DNA of 64,000 bases. Origin: Chromohalobacter sp. 296-RDG (lineage in GTDB: Bacteria > Pseudomonadota > Gammaproteobacteria > Pseudomonadales > Halomonadaceae). Location of the stretch: positions 42,294 to 106,293 of the forward strand of contig NZ_JARANY010000007.1 of assembly GCF_029889885.1 (NCBI RefSeq). The letters are read 5' to 3'. The translations under genes were made by a program, and so were the position numbers. Positions 8,814 through 18,239 of the stretch are shown piece by piece. The notes below the pieces were generated by a model. The model saw only the letters and a list, made by a program, of their open reading frames with translations. It searched no databases and was not told the DNA's origin. Positions within the stretch are counted from its first letter, which is position 1, and every line of letters begins with the position of its first letter.

Positions 8814-9254
8814 ATGCCTACGGTCAACCGGTCCGCCTTGGTAAGACATTCATGCAAGGCGATGTTCGATCTGGTCAACGATTTCGAGAGTTATCCTAAA
8901 TTCTTGCCGGGATGCCGTCGTGCACGGGTCATCGAGCACGAAGAGGGGCGCTATCTAATAGGTGAAATGACTTTGGGTAAAGGGAACGTGGAACAGACCT
9001 TGGCCACGCGTAACGACCTCTATCCCTATGAGCGCATTGAGCTGTCCTTGGCCGAGGGGCCTTTCAAACGTCTCAATGGCCGCTGGCTTTTCACGCCGAT
9101 GGGCGAGTCGGCCTGTCGGGTGAGCCTGGAAATGGAGTTTGAATTTTCCAATCGCCTTTTGGGAATGGCGTTTGGCAAGTTTTTTCAACAAGTTGCCGGC
9201 CAGTTGGTCGACGCGTTCACGCGTCGCGCGGATGCGCTTTATGGTCACCAGTGA
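8814..9254 (+). CDS. ratA: RatA-family protein (START/coenzyme Q10-binding domain)
   Basis: 146 aa, a single polyketide-cyclase/START-like domain (VRHSCKAMFDLVNDFESYPKFLPGC at the N terminus). Homologues are called RatA, reported in E. coli to bind 50S subunits and block 70S assembly, and are also related to COQ10 lipid-binding proteins; which role dominates is unclear. It is divergent from smpB and overlaps the next gene, the ratA-ratB(rnfH) pair commonly seen in this position. Confidence 0.9.
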   Translation: MPTVNRSALVRHSCKAMFDLVNDFESYPKFLPGCRRARVIEHEEGRYLIGEMTLGKGNVEQTLATRNDLYPYERIELSLAEGPFKRLNGRWLFTPMGESACRVSLEMEFEFSNRLLGMAFGKFFQQVAGQLVDAFTRRADALYGHQ

Positions 9255-9558
9255 CATCGCGCAAACGCACATCAACGTTGAGGTCGCCTTCGCGGAACCT
9301 CATCGCCAGCATATCGTCGCGCTCACGGTGCCCTCAGGGACTTCAGCGCGCGACGTGGTCGCGATGGCTGACTTGCCGACCCTGTTCCCCGAACGCGGGA
9401 CAGACTTCTTCCGTCATGCGCCACTAGGAATCTACGGGCAGGCATTGCGCGAACCGGAACGACATACGCTAGTGGAAGGGGATCGCGTCGAGGTCTATCG
9501 TCCATTGGCGGTCGACCCCAAGCAAGCGCGTTTGGCGCGGGCTCGGGGAGGCGACTGA
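9241..9558 (+). CDS. rnfH: RnfH/RatB-family ubiquitin-like protein
   Basis: 105 aa from the ATG at 9241, which overlaps the ratA end by 14 bases. It has the small beta-grasp fold typical of the family: VEVAFAEPHRQHIVALTVP, then GIYGQALREPERHTLVEGDRVEVYRPLAVDPKQAR. The function is not established; it is called RnfH because of neighbours elsewhere and RatB when paired with ratA. Translational coupling with ratA is likely. Confidence 0.9.
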   Translation: MVTSDIAQTHINVEVAFAEPHRQHIVALTVPSGTSARDVVAMADLPTLFPERGTDFFRHAPLGIYGQALREPERHTLVEGDRVEVYRPLAVDPKQARLARARGGD

Positions 9559-9574
9559 GCATAGCGTGACGCGC

Positions 9575-10006
9575 TTACTCTTCCGGAGCGTAACTGGGGC
9601 CCGCTGCGGGAGCGACGTCGCCTGGCCCGGAACCTTCCACTGCCGGGCCGGGGCCACTCTGAGTCGAGATGTCGACATTATCCTCAATGTCGCCTTCACG
9701 CTCGATGTCGGCCAGCTTGTCGTTCTGGAAGGTCAACGTCACATGTTTTTCTTCCACATCGCCATAGGCTTCGTCGAGGTAGAAGACGTAGTCCCAGCGA
9801 TTCTTGTCGAACGGGCCTTGCAGCAAGGGGCTGCCCATTACATAGCGCACCTGCTCCTTGGTCATGCCAGTCTCGAGTTGCGAGACCATGTCCTTGGTGA
9901 TGAGATTGCCCTGCGCCAGGTCGCGTTTGTAAACGCCTACGTAGCTGCACCCGCTGACGAGCACCAGGGCGACGGAAAAGGTGACTGTTTTAATCAAGTT
10001 TTGCAT
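9575..10006 (-). CDS. bamE: BamE, outer-membrane protein assembly lipoprotein
   Basis: 143 aa. A signal peptide ends in the lipobox LVSGC with the lipidated cysteine at residue 20. The SmpA/OmlA domain follows (LETGMTKEQVRYVMGSPLLQGPF, RWDYVF). The C-terminal 35 residues are a Pro/Gly/acidic extension (GPGPAVEGSGPGDVAPAAGP) longer than in E. coli BamE. It is part of the BAM complex that folds beta-barrel proteins into the outer membrane. It is convergent with rnfH and divergent from fur, the usual bamE-fur layout. Confidence 0.95.
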   Translation of the reverse strand: MQNLIKTVTFSVALVLVSGCSYVGVYKRDLAQGNLITKDMVSQLETGMTKEQVRYVMGSPLLQGPFDKNRWDYVFYLDEAYGDVEEKHVTLTFQNDKLADIEREGDIEDNVDISTQSGPGPAVEGSGPGDVAPAAGPSYAPEE

Positions 10007-10084
10007 TTGCGCCTATCATTCACTATCGTTGCGTGGATTGATCATACCTGACCTACCACGATACTGCGAAGAGCAACCGCAACC

Positions 10085-10537
10085 ATGGCCGATCAGAACC
10101 AGGAACTGCGCAAGGCGGGGCTAAAAGTCACCTTGCCGCGTGTCAAGATCCTGCAAATTCTCGAAAGTACGCAGGACCAACACCATCTGAGCGCCGAAGA
10201 TGTCTATAAGGCTCTGCTCGACGCAGGTGACGATGTCGGTCTGGCAACTGTGTATCGTGTCTTGACCCAGTTCGAGACGGCGGGGCTGGTGATTCGTCAC
10301 AATTTCGATGGCGGGCATGCCGTGTTCGAATTGTCGCAGGAAGAGCATCACGATCATATGGTGTGCCTGGAAAGCGGCGAGATTATCGAATTCTTCGACG
10401 ACACCATCGAGCGGCGTCAACGCGAGATCGCCGAGGAGCACGGCTTCGAACTCGTCGACCATGCGCTGGTGCTGTACGTACGCCCCAAGGGTTCTAGCGT
10501 GACGCGTCAAGAAGGCTCGGGGCCTGGCAAGAAGTAG
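10085..10537 (+). CDS. fur: Ferric uptake regulator Fur
   Basis: 150 aa. Winged-helix DNA-binding part (LKVTLPRVKILQIL, DVGLATVYRVLTQFE) and the His-rich metal/dimer part (HHLSAEDVY, GGHAVFE, EEHHDHMVC). Only one cysteine is present in the region where E. coli has CXXC, as in pseudomonad Fur. With Fe2+ it represses iron-uptake genes. The FecCD-type importer at 17.5-20.4 kb is a plausible target, although no clear Fur box was identified there. Confidence 0.97.
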   Translation: MADQNQELRKAGLKVTLPRVKILQILESTQDQHHLSAEDVYKALLDAGDDVGLATVYRVLTQFETAGLVIRHNFDGGHAVFELSQEEHHDHMVCLESGEIIEFFDDTIERRQREIAEEHGFELVDHALVLYVRPKGSSVTRQEGSGPGKK

Positions 10538-10562
10538 TCCGAGCAGTTAGCGTACACCAATG

Positions 10563-10591
10563 ACGAAACCGGCCTTCATGGCCGGTTTCGT
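10563..10591. terminator. Terminator hairpin between fur and recN
   Basis: A perfect 12-bp stem (10563-10574 / 10580-10591) with loop TTCAT lies between the two converging genes. The following T tract is interrupted (tcgtttcg), so efficiency is uncertain. Confidence 0.75.
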
Positions 10592-10644
10592 CGTTTCGTA
10601 CCCCTCATCATTGAGGACGACTATAGGGCTGGAGCCAGGTTAGC

Positions 10645-12318
10645 TCAATGCTGGGCGTGCTGGCTGGCGTCGAGCATTTCGCGAGCGTGCGCCAGTGTAC
10701 GGTCGGATAGTTTGACGCCGCCGAGCATGCGGGCCAGTTCGCGTACGCGGCCGGCGTCGTCGAGCAACGCCATGTGCGTCAGTGTGGTGTCGCGCTCGGC
10801 GCGCTTCTCGATATGCAGGTGGTGGTGCGCCTGGGCTGCGACTTGCGGCCGGTGCGTTACGGTGAGGATCTGCCCTTGTGCGCCGAGGCGGCGCAGCAAT
10901 TGGCCGACGATCTCGGCGGTGGCGCCGGAAATGCCGACATCGACTTCGTCGAAGACCATGCTGGGCACGGTGCTGTGCTGCGCGGCGACGACCTGGATCG
11001 CCAGACTGATGCGCGACAACTCACCGCCAGAGGCGACCTTGTTCAAGGGGCGTGCTGGCTGACCGGGGTTGGCACTGATCATGAAGCGGACTTGGTCGAT
11101 CCCTTCGGTCTGAGGTGTCTCGCGCGGCGAAATGGCAACCTCGAAAGTCGCTTTGCCCAGTCCCAGGAAGGCCAGTTGGGCCTGCACGGCCTCGCCGAAG
11201 GTGCGTGCCGCCTCGAGGCGGGCTTCGCTGACTGCACGTGCCTGCTGTCTGTAGGTGTCGCGGATCTGCTCCACTTCTTCGGTGAGTGCTTCCAGGTCAT
11301 GTTCACCACCTTCGAGACTCGCCAGTTCGTCGCTCAGGCGCTGATGCAGGTCGCGCAATTCCTCGGGCATGACATGATGCTTGCGTGCGATGCGATGCAC
11401 TTCGCCGAGGCGGGCATCGACCTCCGTCAGTCGTTGAGGATCGAGCTCGGTGGTGTCGACGAAGCGATGTAGTTCGCGTGCCGCTTCCTCGATTTGTATT
11501 TGCGCTTCGCCCAGCATGGCCAGGGCGTCTGCAAGCTGGCGTTGGGTCTTTTCGGGGGCGCTTCCCAGGCGGGCGTTGGCGTGATGCAGTAATGAAAGCG
11601 CTCCGTGCTCGTCCTGATCGCAACAGTCGGCGGCGAACTGGGCGTCCCCCAGGACTTCCTCAAGGTTGGCCAGTTGGGTTTGTTCGTCCTCCAGCGTCTC
11701 GAGCTCGCCTTCGGCGAGCGCCAGTTGATCCAACTCCTCGACCTGGTAACGCAGTAGCTGACGCCGTGCCTGCACTTCATTGCCACTTTCTTGCAGCTCG
11801 CGCAGTCGCCGGTGGCGTGCCCGCCAATGATGAAAGTGCTCGCCAAGGGTCGCCACAGCCTCGGTCTGGCCGGCATAGGTGTCGAGCAAGCGCAAGTGAG
11901 TTTCTTCGCGCAAGAGCGCTTGATGGGCGTGTTGGCTGTGGACCTCGATGAGGTGCTCGCCGAGCGTTCTCAGGTCGCTCACCGTGACCGGTTGGCCGTT
12001 GATCCAGGCCTTGGAGCGCCCCGAGGCGGTGACGACGCGCCGCAGCAAGCACTCGTCTTGCGGTAGTTCTCGTTCGGCGAGCCAGGCACGGGCGTCGGCG
12101 AGCTGGGCGATTTCGAAGCGCGCACTGATATCCGCGCGTTCACAGCCGTGGCGCACGCTGCCCACGTCGGCGCGCTCTCCCAGGCATAGTCCGAGGGCGC
12201 CGAGCATGATCGATTTGCCGGCGCCGGTCTCACCGGTGATGGCCGTCATACCGTCGTGCAGGTCTAGATCGAGGCGCTCGACGATGGCGTAGTCGCGAAT
12301 GGCAAGCTGTATCAGCAT
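10645..12318 (-). CDS. recN: RecN, SMC-like DNA repair ATPase
   Basis: 557 aa, full length. Walker A GETGAGKS at residues 29-36, a central coiled coil, the ABC signature ASGGELSR and Walker B MVFDEVDVGISG near the C terminus. RecN acts early in recombinational repair of double-strand breaks and is normally SOS-induced; a LexA box was not clearly seen in the 12319-12400 leader. It is convergent with fur and divergent from grpE, a neighbourhood common in gammaproteobacteria. Confidence 0.97.
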   Translation of the reverse strand: MLIQLAIRDYAIVERLDLDLHDGMTAITGETGAGKSIMLGALGLCLGERADVGSVRHGCERADISARFEIAQLADARAWLAERELPQDECLLRRVVTASGRSKAWINGQPVTVSDLRTLGEHLIEVHSQHAHQALLREETHLRLLDTYAGQTEAVATLGEHFHHWRARHRRLRELQESGNEVQARRQLLRYQVEELDQLALAEGELETLEDEQTQLANLEEVLGDAQFAADCCDQDEHGALSLLHHANARLGSAPEKTQRQLADALAMLGEAQIQIEEAARELHRFVDTTELDPQRLTEVDARLGEVHRIARKHHVMPEELRDLHQRLSDELASLEGGEHDLEALTEEVEQIRDTYRQQARAVSEARLEAARTFGEAVQAQLAFLGLGKATFEVAISPRETPQTEGIDQVRFMISANPGQPARPLNKVASGGELSRISLAIQVVAAQHSTVPSMVFDEVDVGISGATAEIVGQLLRRLGAQGQILTVTHRPQVAAQAHHHLHIEKRAERDTTLTHMALLDDAGRVRELARMLGGVKLSDRTLAHAREMLDASQHAQH

Positions 12319-12417
12319 GAAAACCTCCGGGTGTCGGAAACGAAGCTGATCTCTGTGTGTTTATACAGTAGTTGGGTGAGGGCTTCAATTACCAGTCATC
12401 GCAAGCGGTATGGGTGG

Positions 12418-12445
12418 CTTGAGATCGTTCATCTCATCCCCATAT
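12418..12445 (+). promoter_or_regulatory. Sigma-32 (heat-shock) promoter of grpE
   Basis: CTTGAGA at 12418-12424 and CCCCATAT at 12438-12445, separated by 13 bases, match the RpoH consensus CTTGAAA-N12-14-CCCCATNT closely. The grpE ATG is about 60 bases downstream. Confidence 0.85.
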
Positions 12446-12503
12446 AGGAGGCAATCGCTTATTAGATGCGGCTTCGGGCCGCGCCAGCTGTCAGGAGAAA
12501 CTC

Positions 12504-13136
12504 ATGGCCAAAGACCCGCAGACCCCGACCGAGGAAGAGCTGGCTCGCGCTGAGCGTGATGCCGAACCCCAGCCGGACGACACCACTGGAGACGATACCG
12601 AACTCGAAGGTGTCGTCGAGGATGTCGAGGCCAGTGAGGCCGGTGCCGAGGCGCTCGAAAACCCGGAAGCCGACGCGCTGGCTGTGCGTGTCGAAGAATT
12701 GGAGCAAGCCTTGACGGAGTCCAAGGATCAGGCAGCGCGTGCCGCTGCCGAAGCGCAGAACGTGCGTCGCCGCGCCGAGCAGGATGTCGAAAAGGCACGC
12801 AAGTTCGCCCTGGAGAAATTCGTCAAGGAACTGCTGCCGGTGATCGACAGCCTGGAAAAGGCTTTGGAGTCGATGCAGGAAGGCGCTAGCGAGGTGCATC
12901 GCGAAGGGGTCTCGATGACCCTGAAGCTGCAGCTCGACGTGCTTAACAAGTTCGGCGTGGAAGCTGTCGATCCGCAAGGTGAGCCGTTCGACCCGCAGGT
13001 GCATGAAGCCATGACCATGGCGCCCAACCCTGAAGTTGAGCCCAACACCGTGATCGAAGTCATGCAAAAGGGGTATTTGTTAAATGGACGTCTGGTACGT
13101 CCGGCGATGGTAGTCGTCAGCCAAGCCGCCAATTGA
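12504..13136 (+). CDS. grpE: GrpE, nucleotide exchange factor of DnaK
   Basis: 210 aa. A long acidic, probably disordered N terminus is followed by the coiled coil ([22 protein letters not shown], then [20 protein letters not shown]) and the beta domain ending [14 protein letters not shown]. GrpE dimers release ADP from DnaK and act as a thermosensor. It heads the heat-shock cluster grpE-dnaK-dnaJ and has its own RpoH promoter. Confidence 0.97.
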   Translation: MAKDPQTPTEEELARAERDAEPQPDDTTGDDTELEGVVEDVEASEAGAEALENPEADALAVRVEELEQALTESKDQAARAAAEAQNVRRRAEQDVEKARKFALEKFVKELLPVIDSLEKALESMQEGASEVHREGVSMTLKLQLDVLNKFGVEAVDPQGEPFDPQVHEAMTMAPNPEVEPNTVIEVMQKGYLLNGRLVRPAMVVVSQAAN

Positions 13137-13167
13137 TGTGGCAGGGGAGGGATGTGACGTCGATACC

Positions 13168-13196
13168 CTTGAAAGGCGTGACCCCACCCCCCAAAT
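13168..13196 (+). promoter_or_regulatory. Sigma-32-type promoter of dnaK
   Basis: CTTGAAA at 13168-13174 is a perfect RpoH -35 element; 14 bases further CCCCAAAT at 13189-13196 resembles the -10 element. It lies in the 130-base grpE-dnaK gap and would boost dnaK-dnaJ beyond grpE. Confidence 0.75.
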
Positions 13197-13266
13197 AGAC
13201 GAACAACGAGGCGGCAATGCCGCCGACGAACACGAAACAGTCAAGCAACGATTTTGAGGTATTCCA

Positions 13267-15201
13267 ATGGGACGCATCATCGGTATTGATTTGGGGACCA
13301 CCAACTCCTGTGTTGCCATCCTGGACGGCGGCGACGCGAAGGTGATCGAAAACGCGGAAGGTACACGTACCACGCCCTCCATCATCGCCTACACCGACGA
13401 TGGTGAGACGCTGGTCGGCCAGGCTGCCAAGCGCCAGGCCGTGACCAACCCCAGCAACACGCTGTATGCGATCAAGCGCCTGATCGGCCGCAAGTTCAAG
13501 GACGATGTCGTCCAGAAAGACATCAAGATGGTGCCTTATGCTATCACCGAGGCCGATAATGGCGACGCTTGGGTCGAGGTCAAGGGCAGCAAGCTGGCTC
13601 CACCGCAGGTCAGTGCGGAAGTCCTGAAGAAGATGAAGAAGACCGCCGAGGACTATCTCGGGGAAGAAGTCACCGACGCGGTGGTCACCGTGCCGGCGTA
13701 CTTCAACGACAGCCAGCGTCAGGCCACCAAGGATGCCGGTCGCATCGCTGGTCTCGAAGTCAAGCGCATCATCAACGAGCCGACGGCGGCGGCGCTGGCC
13801 TATGGCATGGACAAGTCGCGTGGCGACAAGACCATCGCTGTCTATGACTTGGGCGGCGGTACCTTCGATATCTCCATTATCGAAGTGGCCGATGTCGATG
13901 GCGAGACCCAGTTCGAAGTGTTGGCCACCAACGGTGACACCTTCCTGGGTGGCGAAGACTTCGATCTGGCGTTGATCAACTATCTGGTCGACCAGTTCAA
14001 GTCCGACAGTGGCATCGACCTGTCCGGCGACAATCTGGCCATGCAGCGCCTCAAGGAAGCTGCCGAGAAGGCCAAGATCGAGCTGTCCAGCGCGCAGCAG
14101 ACCGAGGTCAATCTGCCGTACATCACCGCCGATAACACTGGGCCCAAGCACCTCAATGTCAAGATTACACGGGCCAAGCTCGAGTCGCTGGTCGAAGACC
14201 TGGTCAAGCGGTCGCTGGGGCCATGCAAGACCGCGCTGAGCGACGCTGGCCTGTCTGCGTCCGAGATCGACGATGTGATTCTGGTCGGCGGCCAGACGCG
14301 CACGCCGCTGGTGCAGTCCAAGGTGGCTGAATTCTTCGGCAAGGACGCTCGCAAGGACGTCAACCCGGATGAAGCCGTGGCCGTGGGCGCGGCAATCCAG
14401 GGCGGCGTACTGGGCGGCGACGTCAAGGATGTGCTGCTGCTCGACGTCACGCCGTTGACCCTGGGCATCGAAACTCTGGGTGGCGTGATGACGCCGCTGA
14501 TCGAGAAGAACACCACCATCCCGACCAAGAAGACTCAAACCTTCTCGACGGCGGATGATAACCAGACGGCCGTGACCATTCACGTGCAGCAGGGTGAGCG
14601 CAAGCAGTCCAACGGCAACAAGTCACTGGGTCGCTTCGATCTGGCCGATATCCCGCCGGCACCGCGTGGCGTGCCGCAGATCGAAGTTGCATTCGATCTG
14701 GACGCCAACGGCATCCTCAACGTCTCCGCCAAGGACAAGGCGACTGGCAAGGAACAGTCCATCGTCATCCAGGCCTCCGGCGGTCTTTCCGACGAAGAGA
14801 TCGATCAGATGGTCGAGGACGCCGAGGCGCATGAGGCCGAGGACAAGAAGTTCGAGGAACTGGTACAGCTGCGTAACCAGGCCGATGGCATGGTCCACGC
14901 CGCGCGCAAGACCCTCGAAGAAGCCGGCGACAAGGTCGAGGCCAGCGAGAAAGAGCAGATCGAGACCGCGATCAGCGAGCTCGAAGAAGCGACTAAGGGC
15001 GATGACCAGGAGCATATCCAGGCCAAGCTCGACGCGCTGACCGAAGCCTCCGGCAATCTGGCGCAGAAGATGTACGCCGAACAAGGCGATGCGAGCGCTG
15101 AGGGCGGCGAGCAACAAGCCGACGACGGCGCCCAGAAGAAAGAAGACGATGTGGTTGACGCCGAGTACGAGGAAGTCAACGACGACCAGAAAAAGCAGTA
15201 A
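13267..15201 (+). CDS. dnaK: DnaK, Hsp70 chaperone
   Basis: 644 aa. The ATPase domain has the phosphate loops [13 protein letters not shown] and [14 protein letters not shown] and the proline-switch region [12 protein letters not shown]. The substrate-binding domain starts after [14 protein letters not shown], and the tail ends in the acidic motif [10 protein letters not shown]. It folds and refolds proteins with DnaJ and GrpE encoded alongside. Long open frames on its opposite strand (13117-14583, 14623-16368) are codon-bias artefacts. Confidence 0.99.
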   Translation: MGRIIGIDLGTTNSCVAILDGGDAKVIENAEGTRTTPSIIAYTDDGETLVGQAAKRQAVTNPSNTLYAIKRLIGRKFKDDVVQKDIKMVPYAITEADNGDAWVEVKGSKLAPPQVSAEVLKKMKKTAEDYLGEEVTDAVVTVPAYFNDSQRQATKDAGRIAGLEVKRIINEPTAAALAYGMDKSRGDKTIAVYDLGGGTFDISIIEVADVDGETQFEVLATNGDTFLGGEDFDLALINYLVDQFKSDSGIDLSGDNLAMQRLKEAAEKAKIELSSAQQTEVNLPYITADNTGPKHLNVKITRAKLESLVEDLVKRSLGPCKTALSDAGLSASEIDDVILVGGQTRTPLVQSKVAEFFGKDARKDVNPDEAVAVGAAIQGGVLGGDVKDVLLLDVTPLTLGIETLGGVMTPLIEKNTTIPTKKTQTFSTADDNQTAVTIHVQQGERKQSNGNKSLGRFDLADIPPAPRGVPQIEVAFDLDANGILNVSAKDKATGKEQSIVIQASGGLSDEEIDQMVEDAEAHEAEDKKFEELVQLRNQADGMVHAARKTLEEAGDKVEASEKEQIETAISELEEATKGDDQEHIQAKLDALTEASGNLAQKMYAEQGDASAEGGEQQADDGAQKKEDDVVDAEYEEVNDDQKKQ

Positions 15202-15227
15202 CCACGACGTCTGATGCTCGCATGATG

Positions 15228-15260
15228 GCAGCGCGGGGGATGCTCTCCCGCGTTGCTGTT
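15228..15260 (+). other. Hairpin in the dnaK-dnaJ gap
   Basis: GCAGCGCGGGGGA and TCTCCCGCGTTGC face each other and can form a GC-rich stem without a clear T tract. It may attenuate or stabilise the mRNA so that dnaJ is made at a lower level than dnaK. Confidence 0.4.
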
Positions 15261-15291
15261 TGCGCAGCGCCGACACGGAGGCGGACCATCC

Positions 15292-16431
15292 ATGTCCAAA
15301 CGTGACTATTACGAAGTATTGGGCATCGAGCGGGGAGCTGATCAGAAAGAGATCAAAAAAGCTTACCGTCGACTCGCCCAGAAGTACCATCCGGATCGCA
15401 ACCCGGATGACGACACCTCGGCGGAGAAGTTCCGCGAAGTCTCCGATGCTTATGAAGTCCTCGCCGATGAAGAAAAGCGTGCTGCCTATGACCAGTTCGG
15501 CCACGACGGCGTTGATGGCCAAGGTGGCGGCGGCTTCGGCGGCGGTGGCGCCGGTGCAGGCGGCTTCAGCGATATCTTCGGCGATGTGTTCGGCGATATC
15601 TTTGGGGGCGGCGGTCGTCGCAACCCCAATGCGCCGCAGCGTGGTGCCGATCTGCGCTACAACCTTGAGGTCGATCTCGAGGACGCCGTTGCCGGTACCA
15701 CGGTCGACATTCGCGTGCCGCGTCACGTCGCGTGTGAGCATTGCGATGGCGATGGCGCCGAGCCGGGCTCCAGCAAAGAGACCTGCCCAACCTGTCACGG
15801 TCAGGGTCAGGTGCGCATGCAGCAAGGCTTCTTCGCCGTGCAGCAGACCTGCCCAACCTGTCATGGCGCCGGTCAGAGCATCAAGGTGCCGTGCCGCAAG
15901 TGTCATGGCGAAGGGCGCGTGCGCGAAACGCGGACCTTGTCGGTGAAAATCCCCGCCGGGGTCGATACCGGTGATCGGATTCGTCTCAACCACGAAGGTG
16001 AGTCGGGGCTCAACGGTGGGCCGCCGGGTGATCTTTACGTGCAGGCGGCAATCAAGCCGCACCCGATCTTCGAGCGTGACGGTCGCCACCTGCTGTGTGA
16101 CGTGCCGATCAACTTCATCGATGCGACGCTTGGCGGTGAACTGGAAGTGCCGACCCTGGACGGCCGGATCAAGCTGAAGATTCCGCCGGAGACCCAGACC
16201 GGTAAAATGTTCCGGCTCAAGGGCAAGGGCGTCAAACCGGTCCGTGGCGGCCCGCCTGGCGATCTGCTTTGCAAGGTCGTGGTGGAAACGCCGGTCGACT
16301 TGAGCGAAGAACAGAAGGACTTGCTGCGCCGCTTCCAGGAAAGCCTGGATGGCAGCAACAGCCATCACTCGCCAAAGAAAAGCAACTTCTTCGATGGCGT
16401 GAAGAAGTTCTTCGAGGACATGAAGCCGTAA
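15292..16431 (+). CDS. dnaJ: DnaJ, Hsp40 co-chaperone
   Basis: 379 aa from the ATG at 15292, with GGAGG 9 bases upstream. J domain with HPD ([10 protein letters not shown]) at the N terminus, a glycine/phenylalanine-rich linker including the unusually repetitive [16 protein letters not shown], and four CXXCXGXG zinc motifs ([32 protein letters not shown]). The C-terminal substrate-binding domain is complete. It delivers clients to DnaK and stimulates its ATPase. Confidence 0.98.
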   Translation: MSKRDYYEVLGIERGADQKEIKKAYRRLAQKYHPDRNPDDDTSAEKFREVSDAYEVLADEEKRAAYDQFGHDGVDGQGGGGFGGGGAGAGGFSDIFGDVFGDIFGGGGRRNPNAPQRGADLRYNLEVDLEDAVAGTTVDIRVPRHVACEHCDGDGAEPGSSKETCPTCHGQGQVRMQQGFFAVQQTCPTCHGAGQSIKVPCRKCHGEGRVRETRTLSVKIPAGVDTGDRIRLNHEGESGLNGGPPGDLYVQAAIKPHPIFERDGRHLLCDVPINFIDATLGGELEVPTLDGRIKLKIPPETQTGKMFRLKGKGVKPVRGGPPGDLLCKVVVETPVDLSEEQKDLLRRFQESLDGSNSHHSPKKSNFFDGVKKFFEDMKP

Positions 16432-16455
16432 AGCCGCGTTCTCGATGGCATGCTC

Positions 16456-16488
16456 GAGGCCCCGCGCTCCGCAAGGAGGCGGGGCCTC
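16456..16488 (+). terminator. Terminator-like hairpin after dnaJ
   Basis: 10-bp GC stem (16456-16465 / 16479-16488) about 25 bases after the dnaJ stop. The downstream T content is low, so it may work with Rho or serve as mRNA stabiliser. Confidence 0.65.
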
Positions 16489-16618
16489 GTCGTGTCACTT
16501 CCCGCAGAATTTCGATCCGATACGAGAACTGTTCCCATCCGCAGTGATATCATGATCGTATCTCCAGGGCCCGTGAATCGTCGCGCCCGGCTCGCTTGAA
16601 AGACGCTCGAGGACGCTC

Positions 16619-17512
16619 ATGAATAACGTCGCGGATCGGCCGCTGGCCGGCATCGTGCTTCGGCTGCTGTCGGGCATTCTCTTCACGGGGATGATGGTGT
16701 GCGTCAAGGCGGTGAGCACGCAGGTGCCGCTGGGGCAGACCGTGTTCTTCCGCTCGGCCTTCGCGCTGCTGCCGATCGTGATCTTCATGACCTGGCGGCG
16801 GGAATTTCCCCGGGCGCTGGCGACGCGCAAGCCGTTGGGGCATCTGGTGCGCTCGGGGTTGGGAGCGGCGGCGATGTTCGCTTCCTTCGCTGCGGTGGCG
16901 CGGCTGCCGGTGGCCGAGGCGACGCTGCTGGCCCAGCTGTCGCCGGTGGCCATGGCGGTGGGCGGCGTGTTGCTGCTTGGTGAGCGCTTCACCCTGCACC
17001 GTGCGGCGGCCTTCGCGCTGGTGCTGATGGGCGTGGCAGCGCTGGTGATGCCCGATCTGGGCGAGTCCCGGGGGCAGGTGATGGGCTACGCGCTGGGTAT
17101 TCTCGCCGCGCTGCTGACGGCGGGCGCGCTGGTGACGGTGCGGCGTATCTCGCGTACCGAGACGGCGGCGTCCATTGCCTTCTACTTCGTGCTGGTCACG
17201 GCGCTGGCGGGGCTCGCCACGTTGCCGCTTGGCTGGATGGCGGTCTCGGGGCAGACGTTGGCGTTGCTGGTGATGGCGGGATTGTTCGGCGGTGCCGCGC
17301 ATATCTGCATGACCCTGGCGCTACGCTACGCTGAGGTCTCGCGCTTGGCACCCTTCGAGTACGTGGCGCTGATCTGGCCGGTGCTGGCCGATCTGCTGAT
17401 TTTCGGACTGCCTCTCTCCAGCGGCTTTGTGGTGGCCCTGCCGCTGGTACTGGGCGGGGCGACCCTGGCGGCGCTGGAGGGGCGGCGGCTCAGACGGCCT
17501 CTTCGACAATGA
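16619..17512 (+). CDS. EamA/DMT-family transporter
   Basis: 297 aa with ten predicted membrane helices in two EamA repeats; start MNNVADRPLAGIVLRLLSGILFTGMMV (read in part). Such proteins export amino acids, metabolites or drugs; the substrate is unknown. Its last 23 bases overlap the convergent ABC ATPase gene (17490-17512). Together with that ABC cluster it interrupts the usual dnaJ-dapB order. Confidence 0.85.
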   Translation: MNNVADRPLAGIVLRLLSGILFTGMMVCVKAVSTQVPLGQTVFFRSAFALLPIVIFMTWRREFPRALATRKPLGHLVRSGLGAAAMFASFAAVARLPVAEATLLAQLSPVAMAVGGVLLLGERFTLHRAAAFALVLMGVAALVMPDLGESRGQVMGYALGILAALLTAGALVTVRRISRTETAASIAFYFVLVTALAGLATLPLGWMAVSGQTLALLVMAGLFGGAAHICMTLALRYAEVSRLAPFEYVALIWPVLADLLIFGLPLSSGFVVALPLVLGGATLAALEGRRLRRPLRQ

Positions 17513-18239
17513 GCTGCGGCCGTCCCTTCGAGCAGCGCTCGATGCGTGCGGTAACGTGATAGACGCGATACAGCAGCTCGGGGGTGACTACCTCCTCGGT
17601 CGGACCGCAGTCCACCAGCGTCCCGCCCTGCAGTACCAGTGCCTGGTCGGTGAAGCGCAGCGCGTGGCCCAGGTCGTGCAACGCGGCAATCACCAGCATG
17701 CCCCTGTCCTTCGCCAGTCGGCGCAGGATCGACAGCAACTGGATCTGCCGATGCAGGTCCAGCGCCGAGGTCGGCTCGTCGAGCAGCAGCACCTCAGGGT
17801 TCTGCACCAGCGCCTGGGCCGCGCCCACCATCTGCCGCTGGCCGCCGCTCAGATCGCCGATGTCGCGCTCGCCGAGCGCGACAATGCCCAGCTCGTCCAG
17901 GGCGCGATCCACCTCGGCCAGATCCTCGGGCTTCACATTCAGGCGCCGGCCCTGCATACGTGCCAGCAACACCGATTCGTAGACCGTCAGTACTGCGTTG
18001 ACCCCGGTTTCCTGGGGCATGTAGGCCATGGGGCGCTCGCAGGTGGCGCCTTCGATATGCACCTCGCCATCGCCGTCGAGCAGCCCGAGAATGCGCCGGA
18101 AGAGCGTCGATTTGCCCGCTGCGTTGGGGCCGAGAAGAGCGACCATCTGGCCGCCGGCGAAAGTCGGCGTGGTGACCTCGGAGAGGATCTGGTGACGGCC
18201 GTAGTGGGCTGACAAGCGATCGAGCGTGAGCGTTACCAT
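17490..18239 (-). CDS. ATPase of a FecCD-type iron/cobalamin ABC importer
   Basis: 249 aa from the ATG at 18239, overlapping the permease end by 7 bases. Walker A GPNAAGKST near residue 38, signature LSGGQRQM and Walker B VLLLDEPTSALD. FecE/BtuD-like ATPases power uptake of ferric siderophores, haem or vitamin B12. It is the last gene of the three-gene operon and its 3' end overlaps the convergent EamA gene by 23 bases. Confidence 0.92.
   Translation of the reverse strand: MVTLTLDRLSAHYGRHQILSEVTTPTFAGGQMVALLGPNAAGKSTLFRRILGLLDGDGEVHIEGATCERPMAYMPQETGVNAVLTVYESVLLARMQGRRLNVKPEDLAEVDRALDELGIVALGERDIGDLSGGQRQMVGAAQALVQNPEVLLLDEPTSALDLHRQIQLLSILRRLAKDRGMLVIAALHDLGHALRFTDQALVLQGGTLVDCGPTEEVVTPELLYRVYHVTARIERCSKGRPQLIVEEAV

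Noticed and set aside
10007..10084. Possible Fur box in the bamE-fur gap (CTATCATTCACTATCG)
   Set aside because: Only partly like the GATAATGATAATCATTATC consensus; too weak to call.
13117..14583. 488-aa frame antisense to dnaK
   Set aside because: Long open frames opposite dnaK are a known codon-bias artefact; no domain is recognisable in it. The same applies to the frame at 14623-16368.
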